Assembly: GCA_036521995.1 (NCBI GenBank)
Contig: DATDGR010000252.1
Coordinates: 1-20,378 of the forward strand
Direction: 5' to 3'
Origin: Gp13-AA77 sp036521995
Lineage (GTDB): Bacteria > Acidobacteriota > Terriglobia > UBA7540
Length of the DNA stretch: 20,378 nt
Positions 7,452 through 13,766 of the stretch are shown here, in pieces. The position numbers and the translations under genes were made by a program. The notes under the pieces are model-generated. The model worked only from the letters and a program-made list of their open reading frames with translations, ran no database searches and was not told where the DNA came from. Each line of letters opens with the position of its first letter. Within the stretch, counting starts at the first letter, position 1.

Positions 7452-8360
7452 TCATTCGATAAAGCGCCGGAGATAAGGGTCCTGGGCCTTGACCAGCGCA
7501 TGGCGGTCGCCACGAAAGTAAACCTTGCCTTCTTTCAGCACGATGAACTGCGTAGGTTCGACCCGATTCCCGTCTCCGTTCGCGCTCGCTGGGAGCAGCC
7601 CTTGTCTTTCAGGCGAAAAGACGAAACTCGATATCATCACCGCGTCCGGAACTCGATGCGTCACCACGACCGAGGTCACGTGCTGAACGTCTCGCAGCTT
7701 GACGATCAAGTTGTCGATCGTATTAGCTGTTACCGGGTCGAGACCAGCGGTTGGCGAATCGTAGAGCATGATACGCGGCTGGCTGATGACCGCCCGCGCG
7801 ATCGCGACCCGGCGCCGCATGCCTCCCGAAAGTTCGGCCGGCATCTTGTCGATGGCTTCCTCGAGCTCGACGAAACCAAGCACCTGGCGCACGCTCCGCT
7901 CAATCTCGTCTTCGTCGCGCTGGCCCTCCTCCCAAAGCCGGTAGGACACGTTCTCGTAAACCGAGAGCGAGTCGAAAAGAGCCCCCTCCTGGAAAACAAT
8001 GCCCATACGCCGGCGGAAGGCGTTTAATTCAGACTCACCCAAGGGTACGATATCCTCGCCTTCGATAAGAACCTCACCCGAGTCGGGCTTGAGTAAGCCG
8101 AGGATCACCTTCAGGAGAACCGATTTCCCGGAGCCCGTCACGCCCAGCAGAATGAGCGTCCCGGCCGGGGCCAGTTCGAAGGAAACGTCCTGAAGCACGC
8201 GCTTCTCGTCGAAGGCGAGAGAGGCGTGACGAAGCTGGATGGCGGCCACCTGCCCCACGCCGGGTTGCTCAAGGTTCTCAACGCTCACGTGATCGCTCGA
8301 TTTACGGCTCGGTGAATCCCAGTCTACGAACTTCGACCTTCCAACTAGCGTCCTATGCAA
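7452..8360 (-). CDS. mlaF: MlaF-like ABC ATPase with Ser at the catalytic Glu position
   Basis: This ATPase drives the Mla/MCE lipid transporter from the cytoplasmic face. Numbered from TTG 8360 (302 aa) it shows Walker A GVTGSGKS at 73-80, Q-loop Gln124 (FQEGALFDSL), signature LSGGM at 177-181, Walker B RIMLYD ending at Asp201, D-loop AGLDP and H-loop His235 (VVVTHR). The residue after Asp201 is Ser202 (codon TCG), where the catalytic Glu normally sits (DSPTAGLDP). The TTG start overlaps the end of mlaE by 8 nt. A GTG at 8288 gives a 278-residue protein nearer the usual family length, and neither has a convincing Shine-Dalgarno, so the start is uncertain. An insert rich in Gly, Ala and Asn follows the H-loop region. 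Confidence 0.92.
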   Translation of the reverse strand: MHRTLVGRSKFVDWDSPSRKSSDHVSVENLEQPGVGQVAAIQLRHASLAFDEKRVLQDVSFELAPAGTLILLGVTGSGKSVLLKVILGLLKPDSGEVLIEGEDIVPLGESELNAFRRRMGIVFQEGALFDSLSVYENVSYRLWEEGQRDEDEIERSVRQVLGFVELEEAIDKMPAELSGGMRRRVAIARAVISQPRIMLYDSPTAGLDPVTANTIDNLIVKLRDVQHVTSVVVTHRVPDAVMISSFVFSPERQGLLPASANGDGNRVEPTQFIVLKEGKVYFRGDRHALVKAQDPYLRRFIE

Positions 8361-9114
8361 ATCCGATCCCGATCAGGAAGAGCGTGATGAAGAAATCCAG
8401 CACCAGAATCACCACCGAGGCCACGACCACAGCCTGAGTTGTGGATCGCCCCACGCCTTCGGTGCCGCCCGTCGTATTCAGGCCAAAGTAACAGCCCACG
8501 AGAGCGACCACGAAGGCGAAAAACACCGGCTTGATCAGCCCCTGGGTCACGTCGCGATAGTCCAGGGACTGGTACGCCGGGCTCCAATATTCATTGGTGG
8601 TGAGATGCGCGATCGTCAGGCTGATGACGTAGCCCCCCAACATGGCAATGAAATCCGAGAGGATGGTGAGCAGCGGAAGCGTCATCAAGGTGGCATAGAG
8701 CCGGGGAGCGACCAGCTTACGCTGGGGGTCCGTTCCCATGGCCCGCAAGGCGTCAACCTGTTCGCTGACCAGCATGGAGCCGATTTCGGAAGCGATTCCA
8801 GAGCTTACCCGGCCGACCACCATCAGTGCCGTCAGCACCGGACCGAGCTCACGGACCACGGAGAGGGCCACCGCCTCTCCCAGGATGCTGGCGGATCCGA
8901 ACCGGGTCAGAGTCCGATAGGTTTGCAGCGCCAGGACCATGCCCGTGAACAAGCCTGTGGGCAGAACAATGGGCAGCGAGCCCACTCCGATCACGTCCAT
9001 TTGAATCAGGGTGTCGACCGTATAGCGGGGTGGAGTGAAAATCGCCCGCAGGGCGTTAGTTAGGAGGTAGGTACCGTCCTGGATGGCGAGGACCTTGCGC
9101 TTGAGATAGCTCAA
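8353..9114 (-). CDS. mlaE: MlaE-like ABC permease
   Basis: This is an integral inner-membrane permease of the MlaE/YrbE family and the first gene of the mlaE-mlaF-mlaD operon. It has about 253 residues with several hydrophobic helices. The MlaE hallmark EQVDALRAMGTDPQRKLVAPR is in the middle, preceded by GRVSSGIASEIGSMLVSEQ. The likely start is TTG 9114, because GGAGG lies 8 nt upstream; a GTG at 9129 would add five residues but has no well-placed ribosome site. The stop TAG (8353-8355) falls inside the mlaF start region, indicating translational coupling. The upstream promoter candidate is described separately. Assignment is secure at family level. Confidence 0.92.
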   Translation of the reverse strand: MSYLKRKVLAIQDGTYLLTNALRAIFTPPRYTVDTLIQMDVIGVGSLPIVLPTGLFTGMVLALQTYRTLTRFGSASILGEAVALSVVRELGPVLTALMVVGRVSSGIASEIGSMLVSEQVDALRAMGTDPQRKLVAPRLYATLMTLPLLTILSDFIAMLGGYVISLTIAHLTTNEYWSPAYQSLDYRDVTQGLIKPVFFAFVVALVGCYFGLNTTGGTEGVGRSTTQAVVVASVVILVLDFFITLFLIGIGFA

Positions 9115-9146
9115 GATCCCTCCCTCCACAGTGTCCGTCGTCGCAA
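9111..9146 (-). CDS. possible 11-residue leader peptide before mlaE
   Basis: A perfect AGGAGG (9156-9161, minus strand) lies 9 nt before TTG 9146, which opens an 11-codon frame reading MRRRTLWREGS. Its TGA overlaps the preferred mlaE start as TTGA. The strong ribosome site is otherwise unexplained, since it is too far from mlaE. The arrangement suggests coupled translation, but nothing else supports expression. Confidence 0.2.
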   Translation of the reverse strand: MRRRTLWREGS

Positions 9147-9170
9147 GCCTTGTTTCCTCCTTTCTTTCGC

Positions 9171-9200
9171 ACTGTAGTCAGCGGCTGGCTTGAAAGTCAA
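9171..9200 (-). promoter_or_regulatory. promoter candidate for the mla operon
   Basis: On the minus strand TTGACT (9200-9195) and TACAGT (9176-9171) are separated by 18 bp, placing a start near 9164, just before the AGGAGG and the mlaE start region. It lies in the 228-bp divergent gap shared with aguB. On the plus strand I see only a loose GATAAA at 9275-9280. Confidence 0.45.
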
Positions 9201-9342
9201 GGCGCGGACGTTCCCCCAAAGATTGAGGATGATCCGCGCCCGACCCCTGACATAGACGGCGCTGGCTGCGGTGCGATAAATTGGAGCCAGCCTGATTGGT
9301 CAAGGCTGCTGGCATAAGGGATGCGGGCCGAGAGGAGGGCGA

Positions 9343-10263
9343 ATGTCGCCCAACCAAAAATTCACGATCGGTCTGGTGCAGATGGCATGCTCTCAGGACC
9401 CGGGAGCAAATCTCCAGGCGGCCCTAAGGGGGGTGGAACAGGCCGCGCGCTCGGGCGCCCGAGTGGTGTGTCTTCCGGAACTCTTCCGGTCACAGTATTT
9501 CTGTCAACGGGAGGACGCTGCCTCTTTTGACCTTGCCGAGCCCATCCCCGGCCCCAGCACCGAGGCTTTGGCTGCCGCGGCCAAGGCCTTTGGAGTGGTG
9601 GTCCTGGCGCCCGTATTCGAACGGCGCGCCCCCGGCCTCTATCACAATAGCGTGGTGATTCTCGACGCGGACGGTGAAACGCGCGGCCTCTACCGCAAGA
9701 TGCATATTCCCGACGATCCTGCCTATTACGAAAAGTTCTACTTTACTCCTGGCGATCTTGGCTTCCGTGCCTTCAACACCTGTGTGGGCCCCATCGGAGC
9801 CCTGATCTGCTGGGACCAATGGTACCCGGAGGGAGCGCGGCTAACAGCCTTGCGCGGCGCCGGCGTGTTGTTCTACCCCACGGCTATCGGCTGGCATCCG
9901 CAAGAAAAGGAGCAATGGGGAAGCGCTCAGCGCGACGCCTGGCGAACCGTGCAGCGTGGTCACGCTATCGCCAATGGCGTCTACGTGGCGGTGGTCAATC
10001 GGGTGGGGCTTGAGAAAGCCAACCCGCAGGATGGGTCGTCAAACGGGGGTCCCGGGATTGAGTTCTGGGGCTCCTCATTTCTGGCCGATCCTTTCGGCGT
10101 CGTGGTTGCGGAAGCGTCGGCGGACCGCGAAGAGATTCTACTGGCCGAAGTTGATCCTCAGCGCATCGAGGAAACCCGCCGGAACTGGCCTTTCCTCCGC
10201 GACCGCCGCGTGGATGCCTACTCCGGCCTCGACCAGCGCTTCCTGGATGACGAGACCCGGTGA
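9343..10263 (+). CDS. aguB: N-carbamoylputrescine amidase
   Basis: This cytoplasmic nitrilase-superfamily enzyme should hydrolyse N-carbamoylputrescine to putrescine, CO2 and ammonia. The 306 residues show the Glu-Lys-Cys triad: Glu46 in CLPELFRSQYFCQ, Lys119 in LYRKMHIPDDP and Cys156 in LICWDQWYPEGARL. The YYEKFYFTPGD and HNSVVILD segments are typical of the AguB branch, and the length is usual. The start is ATG with GAGGAGGGCGA immediately upstream, a strong ribosome site. Its TGA overlaps the GTG start of agmatine deiminase (GTGA), so the two enzymes of the agmatine-to-putrescine route are translationally coupled. Family and pathway are firm because both steps sit side by side. Confidence 0.95.
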   Translation: MSPNQKFTIGLVQMACSQDPGANLQAALRGVEQAARSGARVVCLPELFRSQYFCQREDAASFDLAEPIPGPSTEALAAAAKAFGVVVLAPVFERRAPGLYHNSVVILDADGETRGLYRKMHIPDDPAYYEKFYFTPGDLGFRAFNTCVGPIGALICWDQWYPEGARLTALRGAGVLFYPTAIGWHPQEKEQWGSAQRDAWRTVQRGHAIANGVYVAVVNRVGLEKANPQDGSSNGGPGIEFWGSSFLADPFGVVVAEASADREEILLAEVDPQRIEETRRNWPFLRDRRVDAYSGLDQRFLDDETR

Positions 10264-11357
10264 GCAAAGCAGGCCCCCCGCTCCCGCCGAAGGTAAGACC
10301 GAAGACGCCTGCGGAGCTTGGCTTCCGCTTTCCCGCGGAGTGGGAGAAGCACGAAGCGACTTGGGTGGCCTGGCCGCACAATACCACCGACTGGCCGGGA
10401 AAATTTGAGTCTATACCCTGGGTTTACGGCGAGATCGTGCGGCACCTCGTACCTGGTGAGAAGACACGAATACTGGTGAATTCGGTCGCGCATGAGAAAC
10501 GTGCTCGCGTAATCCTGCGGCGGGTCGGTGTTGATTCACAGCAGATCGAGTTCTTCCCCATTGCTACGAATCGCGGCTGGACCCGCGACTTCGGGCCTCT
10601 GTTTCTGCGGCGGTCGCGTCACCTCTGCGTAGCCGGGTTCCGTTTCAACGGGTGGGCCAAATATCCCGACTGCGAGCTGGACGCGGCCGTGGCCCGACGA
10701 GCCGCGCAGCGGATTCGATGCCGTTTCTTGCCGGTGAGGGCGGGCAAGCTGGACTTTGTTCTCGAAGGCGGTTCCATCGACGGAAACGGGCGCGGCACAC
10801 TTCTGACGACGGAGGAGTGCTTGCTCGACCCGCGTGTTCAAACGCGAAACCCAGGCCTAAGCCGGGGCGACATTGAGCGGGTCCTGTCGGAATATCTCAG
10901 CGCTACTAACGTGCTGTGGCTCGGCCGCGGGATCGCCGGGGATGATACGCACGGTCACGTGGATGACCTCTGCCGCTTCGTCAACCCGCGAACGGTGCTT
11001 CTGTGCCGCGAGGCAGATCCGCGTGACGCAAACTACCGGCCTCTCGAGGAGAACTGGGAGCGCATTCGGGACTTACGCCTTGAGGATGGGTCTAAGCCGG
11101 AGGTCGTGCCGTTGCCCATGCCTGGTCCGCTGTACTTGGACGGCCGCCGACTCCCTGCGAGCTACGCGAACTTCTATATCGCGAACACTGCTGTGTTGGT
11201 GCCAACCTTCAATGACCCCAACGATCGCGTGGCTCTCGGTACCCTGGGAGAGCTGATGGCTGACCGGCCCGTCGTCGGGATTCACGCCGTAGACCTCGTA
11301 TGGGGTCTCGGAACGCTTCACTGTCTTACCCAGCAGCAACCGGCTACGTCCCCTTGA
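10260..11357 (+). CDS. aguA: agmatine deiminase
   Basis: This enzyme converts agmatine to N-carbamoylputrescine and ammonia, supplying the substrate of the preceding enzyme. The 365 residues carry the guanidino-modifying fold motifs: WTRDFGP at 107-113, EGGS at 169-172, HGHVDD at 231-236 with the catalytic His, and the nucleophile Cys355 in LHCLTQQQPA close to the C-terminus. The start GTG overlaps the aguB stop by 4 nt. No plus-strand intrinsic terminator is evident downstream; the nearby G6/C6 hairpin is followed by U residues only on the other strand. The two-gene unit suggests putrescine is made from arginine through agmatine, although arginine decarboxylase is not in this window. Confidence 0.95.
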   Translation: MSKAGPPLPPKVRPKTPAELGFRFPAEWEKHEATWVAWPHNTTDWPGKFESIPWVYGEIVRHLVPGEKTRILVNSVAHEKRARVILRRVGVDSQQIEFFPIATNRGWTRDFGPLFLRRSRHLCVAGFRFNGWAKYPDCELDAAVARRAAQRIRCRFLPVRAGKLDFVLEGGSIDGNGRGTLLTTEECLLDPRVQTRNPGLSRGDIERVLSEYLSATNVLWLGRGIAGDDTHGHVDDLCRFVNPRTVLLCREADPRDANYRPLEENWERIRDLRLEDGSKPEVVPLPMPGPLYLDGRRLPASYANFYIANTAVLVPTFNDPNDRVALGTLGELMADRPVVGIHAVDLVWGLGTLHCLTQQQPATSP

Positions 11358-11456
11358 GGTATCACACCTCTACAGGCTTCGTCCGCCGGATCGGGAAGCG
11401 TCCGGTACAACCGAGACATAAGAAATATGAGAGATGGCTATTCGGGTTGGGAAGCC

Positions 11457-11486
11457 AAAAAAAGAGGGGGGAGAATCTCCCCCCAA
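11457..11486 (-). terminator. strong intrinsic terminator for minus-strand transcription
   Basis: GGGGGGAG (11466-11473) and CTCCCCCC (11477-11484) form an 8-bp stem with a 3-nt loop. Read on the minus strand, the stem is followed by TC and seven T (11463-11457), a textbook Rho-independent terminator. On the plus strand the stem is followed by AAGCGTCGGG, so it does not serve aguA in the classical way. It implies a minus-strand transcript ending here. Confidence 0.75.
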
Positions 11487-11502
11487 GCGTCGGGTGTTGG
11501 GT

Positions 11503-11619
11503 CTAAAATCGCACCGCACTACAGTTCGTTTTTGTCGAACCAAAGTGCAGCTCGCGTTTTCTGAAGCACGCTTCGTTCCAATCGTCGGCAGGGGTTTGTA
11601 ACTTTCTTGATTCTGGCAA
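11503..11619 (-). CDS. possible 38-residue ORF upstream of the terminator
   Basis: TTG 11619 opens a 38-codon frame ending in TAG at 11505-11503, only 17 nt before the intrinsic terminator. The product would contain PADDWNEACFRKRELHF and end CSAVRF, which looks more protein-like than random, but no family is recognised. There is no clear Shine-Dalgarno, and an in-frame TAG sits directly upstream of the TTG. It could be a small gene, the end of a decayed longer gene, or part of a non-coding RNA. The gap 11358-11968 holds no other gene I can support. Confidence 0.25.
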   Translation of the reverse strand: MPESRKLQTPADDWNEACFRKRELHFGSTKTNCSAVRF

Positions 11620-11968
11620 CTAATTGAGTGTAAGTAGGTTAGAGAGAAAAACGGCTCGACAGAGCGTCCGGTGGCCCCGAAGAATATTCACAATCCCGTA
11701 TTTGGGAGAGTTGTCGCTACGTGAACTTGTATGGTTCGAATAAATCTGGTTTCGAGCCCGGCGCCCCAGAGGGGAAATTCTGATGCCCAGGGGCCAGTAA
11801 GCCACGTCGATTGTGCCTTGACGATCCCCACCCAACAATGTTTGGCTTGAAGTGGCGTTGGGCAAGGAAATCCAAGGCGCCACCGACAACAGTCGCCGAG
11901 TCTCTGGAGCGGCCGGAGACTCGAAGGCGCCGTTGCGATTGGTTATGTTCGCCGCAGCTTCGATCGCC

Positions 11969-12745
11969 ATGATTGACCTCCATTGCCATCCACTGCCGGG
12001 CGTCGACGACGGGGCCAAAACCTTTGAAGATGCTGTCGAGATGCTGCGCCTGGCTGCGGAAGACGGGACTACGCATCTGGTGGCGACTCCCCATTGCAGC
12101 TACGAGTACCCGTTTGAACCCGAGGTGAACCAGCAAAAGGTGCGCGAGCTTCGGGCCGCCGTGGGAGACCAGCCGGAGCTGCTTCTCGGCTGCGATTTTC
12201 ACCTCTCTTACGACAACATCAGCTCGATTATTAAAGACCGCGGCAGTTTCACGATCAACCACACTCGCTATCTGCTCGCGGAATTTGACGACCACTTCAT
12301 CCCCGAGAACATGAGCCGCGTCTTTTACGACCTCCAGGTGGTCGGCCTGATTCCGATTCTGACCCATCCCGAACGCAACGAGGTGTTTTATCGCAAGCCT
12401 GACATCCTTTACGACTGGACCACGCGCGGCTGTCTCGTGCAGCTTACAGCCAAGTCCTACACGGGTGGTTTTGGCCGGCGTGCCCTTCAGCTTTCCGAAA
12501 TGTGGGTGGAGCGCAACCTGGTGCATTTTTTTGCCTCGGACGCGCATGACCCCAAATACCGCCCGCCCTTGCTTTCGCCTTGCTACGAGAAGCTGGCGGC
12601 CGCCAGAGGCCGGGTTGAGGCGGATCGCATTATGAAGCGAAACCCTGAGGCGGTGATTCATGGCAAGCCACTGCCTCCAGGGCCGCAGCCTGTCGCTGCT
12701 TCTAGCAAGCGGAGCTGGTTCTCCTTTCTGCGCCGCAGAACCTAA
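11969..12745 (+). CDS. CpsB/YwqE-type PHP-family tyrosine phosphatase
   Basis: This metal-dependent PHP-fold phosphoesterase belongs to the group that dephosphorylates tyrosine kinases controlling capsule and exopolysaccharide synthesis. From ATG 11969 (258 aa) the metal-binding motifs appear in order: HCH at 5-7 in LHCHPLPGVDDGAK, His42 in VATPH, Glu105 in LLAEFDD, His133 in LTHPERN and DAH at 191-193. The frame is open upstream to 11852 and includes ATG 11945, but family members begin at the MID-H-H motif, so 11969 is preferred, although no start has a good ribosome site. The C-terminus adds a Pro/Ser/Arg-rich tail ending RSWFSFLRRRT. No kinase or polysaccharide gene is adjacent, so its partner is unknown. 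Confidence 0.88.
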   Translation: MIDLHCHPLPGVDDGAKTFEDAVEMLRLAAEDGTTHLVATPHCSYEYPFEPEVNQQKVRELRAAVGDQPELLLGCDFHLSYDNISSIIKDRGSFTINHTRYLLAEFDDHFIPENMSRVFYDLQVVGLIPILTHPERNEVFYRKPDILYDWTTRGCLVQLTAKSYTGGFGRRALQLSEMWVERNLVHFFASDAHDPKYRPPLLSPCYEKLAAARGRVEADRIMKRNPEAVIHGKPLPPGPQPVAASSKRSWFSFLRRRT

Positions 12746-12755
12746 GCTGTCACTG

Positions 12756-13031
12756 ATGTTCGCCCGCAAGATTCAAGTCGACTTACTCGAACCCGGCGCC
12801 GTGCGGCCGTGTCCGTTACCGTGGCTGGACAGCTTTGCCATGCGAAGTTTCACAGGGAGATCGGCGTTTGACGATGTCCTGCCCGCTGACGAAGGCGAGA
12901 TCGAGGTCAGCTTCGAGATCGATCTCGACACCTTGCGGACGGACATGGAAGATTGGCTTACGCGTAAATTTGGCCAGGGGCAGCCTGTGAGGCTCCGAAT
13001 GACCGAAGTCGCGAGGTTCCCGGCGCCTTGA
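12756..13031 (+). CDS. hypothetical 91-residue protein
   Basis: An ATG 10 bp after the phosphatase stop opens a 91-codon frame. The first half is unremarkable (MFARKIQVDLLEPGAV). The second half is acidic and regularly patterned (GEIEVSFEIDLDTL, then DMEDWLTRKFGQG and PVRLRMTEV), as expected of a small folded alpha/beta protein. No signal peptide, membrane helix or known motif is visible. The same frame is open upstream into the phosphatase gene, so frame length alone is weak evidence; the short spacing and codon pattern are the support. Probably co-transcribed with the phosphatase if real. The function is not recognised. Confidence 0.45.
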   Translation: MFARKIQVDLLEPGAVRPCPLPWLDSFAMRSFTGRSAFDDVLPADEGEIEVSFEIDLDTLRTDMEDWLTRKFGQGQPVRLRMTEVARFPAP

Positions 13032-13104
13032 GCCGAGTAGGCGGCCCACGTGGAGAAGGCCGTCGTCGAGTCACACACCAAAAGTACTGGTCGTGTACGC
13101 TCCC

Positions 13105-13120
13105 TTACAAGAATTTGTAA
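13105..13120. promoter_or_regulatory. TTACAA-GAAT-TTGTAA palindrome
   Basis: A perfect 6-bp inverted repeat around 4 nt lies in the 363-bp gap between the 91-aa and 114-aa genes. It could be an operator half-site pair; no regulator is suggested. Confidence 0.3.
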
Positions 13121-13129
13121 TAGGAAGGA

Positions 13130-13170
13130 GGAAGTGGATAACTTGGTTGCCCTAGGCGCTATCCACTTCC
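13130..13170. repeat. 11-bp inverted repeat, long stem-loop
   Basis: GGAAGTGGATA (13130-13140) and TATCCACTTCC (13160-13170) are perfect inverted copies around 19 nt that include CCTAGG. No T run follows directly on either side. It could act as a terminator for the phosphatase unit, a transcript stabiliser or a protein-binding site. The rest of 13032-13394 holds T-rich stretches near 13232-13249 and the TATAAT box, but no gene I can support. Confidence 0.5.
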
Positions 13171-13332
13171 CCAGGTAGTCATAAGTGTTGGTTTGGTATT
13201 ATGTATATCACGCTTCTGGCCCGATGCAAGTACTTTTTTGTATTTTTTTCCAGCCTGTGGAAATCTCGCGGTCTTTTCACGCGCCCCCTTAAGCAGGATC
13301 TGGCCGTCGACGCGGCGGGCAGCCGGTTCCGG

Positions 13333-13338
13333 TATAAT
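13333..13338 (+). promoter_or_regulatory. TATAAT -10 box before the glmS unit
   Basis: A perfect TATAAT lies 56 bp before the 114-aa gene. The position 17 bp upstream (ACGCGG) is not a recognisable -35 element, so only the -10 part is supported. Confidence 0.4.
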
Positions 13339-13394
13339 GACTTCTGCCCGCGAGCAGCCTTGCTGGCAGAATTTTCCCTGGAGTTAAACGGTAA

Positions 13395-13739
13395 ATGAGT
13401 TACATTGTGACCCCTTTTGAGGTGAGCGCCAAGGCCCTGCCTGTGCCGGCCCAGGTCCGCTTTGTGCACCTGCTTTCCGGCATCGCCACCCGGCACAGCG
13501 ACACCATCGACTGCTGGTTCCGCGTTAACGGACAGCGTGTGACCGTGGCCATCTCCTGCGCCGCCCTGACCGAGCTGCGGGAGCGGGAACGCACACGTTT
13601 GCGCGATCAGCAGCTTGCCGAAATCGCCGCGCTGTACCTGCGCCGCACACTGGAACGGGGTTATGACCCCACTCAAGCCGAGCTTTTCATCGATCTCGCC
13701 GAATTGAAAAAACTGGGCCGCGAGCTGGGCCATCTGTAG
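13395..13739 (+). CDS. conserved-looking 114-residue hypothetical protein upstream of glmS
   Basis: This small soluble protein has a beta-rich first half (RFVHLLSGIATRHSDTIDCW, then VNGQRVTVAISCAAL) and a charged helical second half (ELRERERTRLRDQQLAEIAA through LIDLAELKKLGRELGHL by similar pattern). There is no signal peptide or membrane helix. GGAG lies 11 nt before the ATG, and a TATAAT box lies 56 bp upstream. It ends 27 bp before glmS on the same strand, so the two are probably one operon. I do not recognise a named domain. The context suggests only co-expression with hexosamine synthesis and does not prove a role there. Confidence 0.72.
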   Translation: MSYIVTPFEVSAKALPVPAQVRFVHLLSGIATRHSDTIDCWFRVNGQRVTVAISCAALTELRERERTRLRDQQLAEIAALYLRRTLERGYDPTQAELFIDLAELKKLGRELGHL

Positions 13740-13766
13740 GATAGGCCGAGGGGATCCCGGAGCCAT

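Noticed and set aside
11520..11555. GTTCG...CGAAC hairpin considered as a tRNA T-arm or tmRNA end
   Set aside because: The loop and flanking bases do not fit a T-arm, and no acceptor stem or other cloverleaf parts can be found nearby.
11717..12769. Minus-strand open frame (350 codons) opposite the CpsB-like gene
   Set aside because: The plus-strand product has all PHP metal motifs. The antisense product is His/Arg-rich and unlike any family.
13201..13398. 65-codon plus-strand ORF just before the 114-aa gene
   Set aside because: It spans T-rich non-coding sequence and the TATAAT box, overlaps the next start, and has no protein-like pattern or ribosome site.
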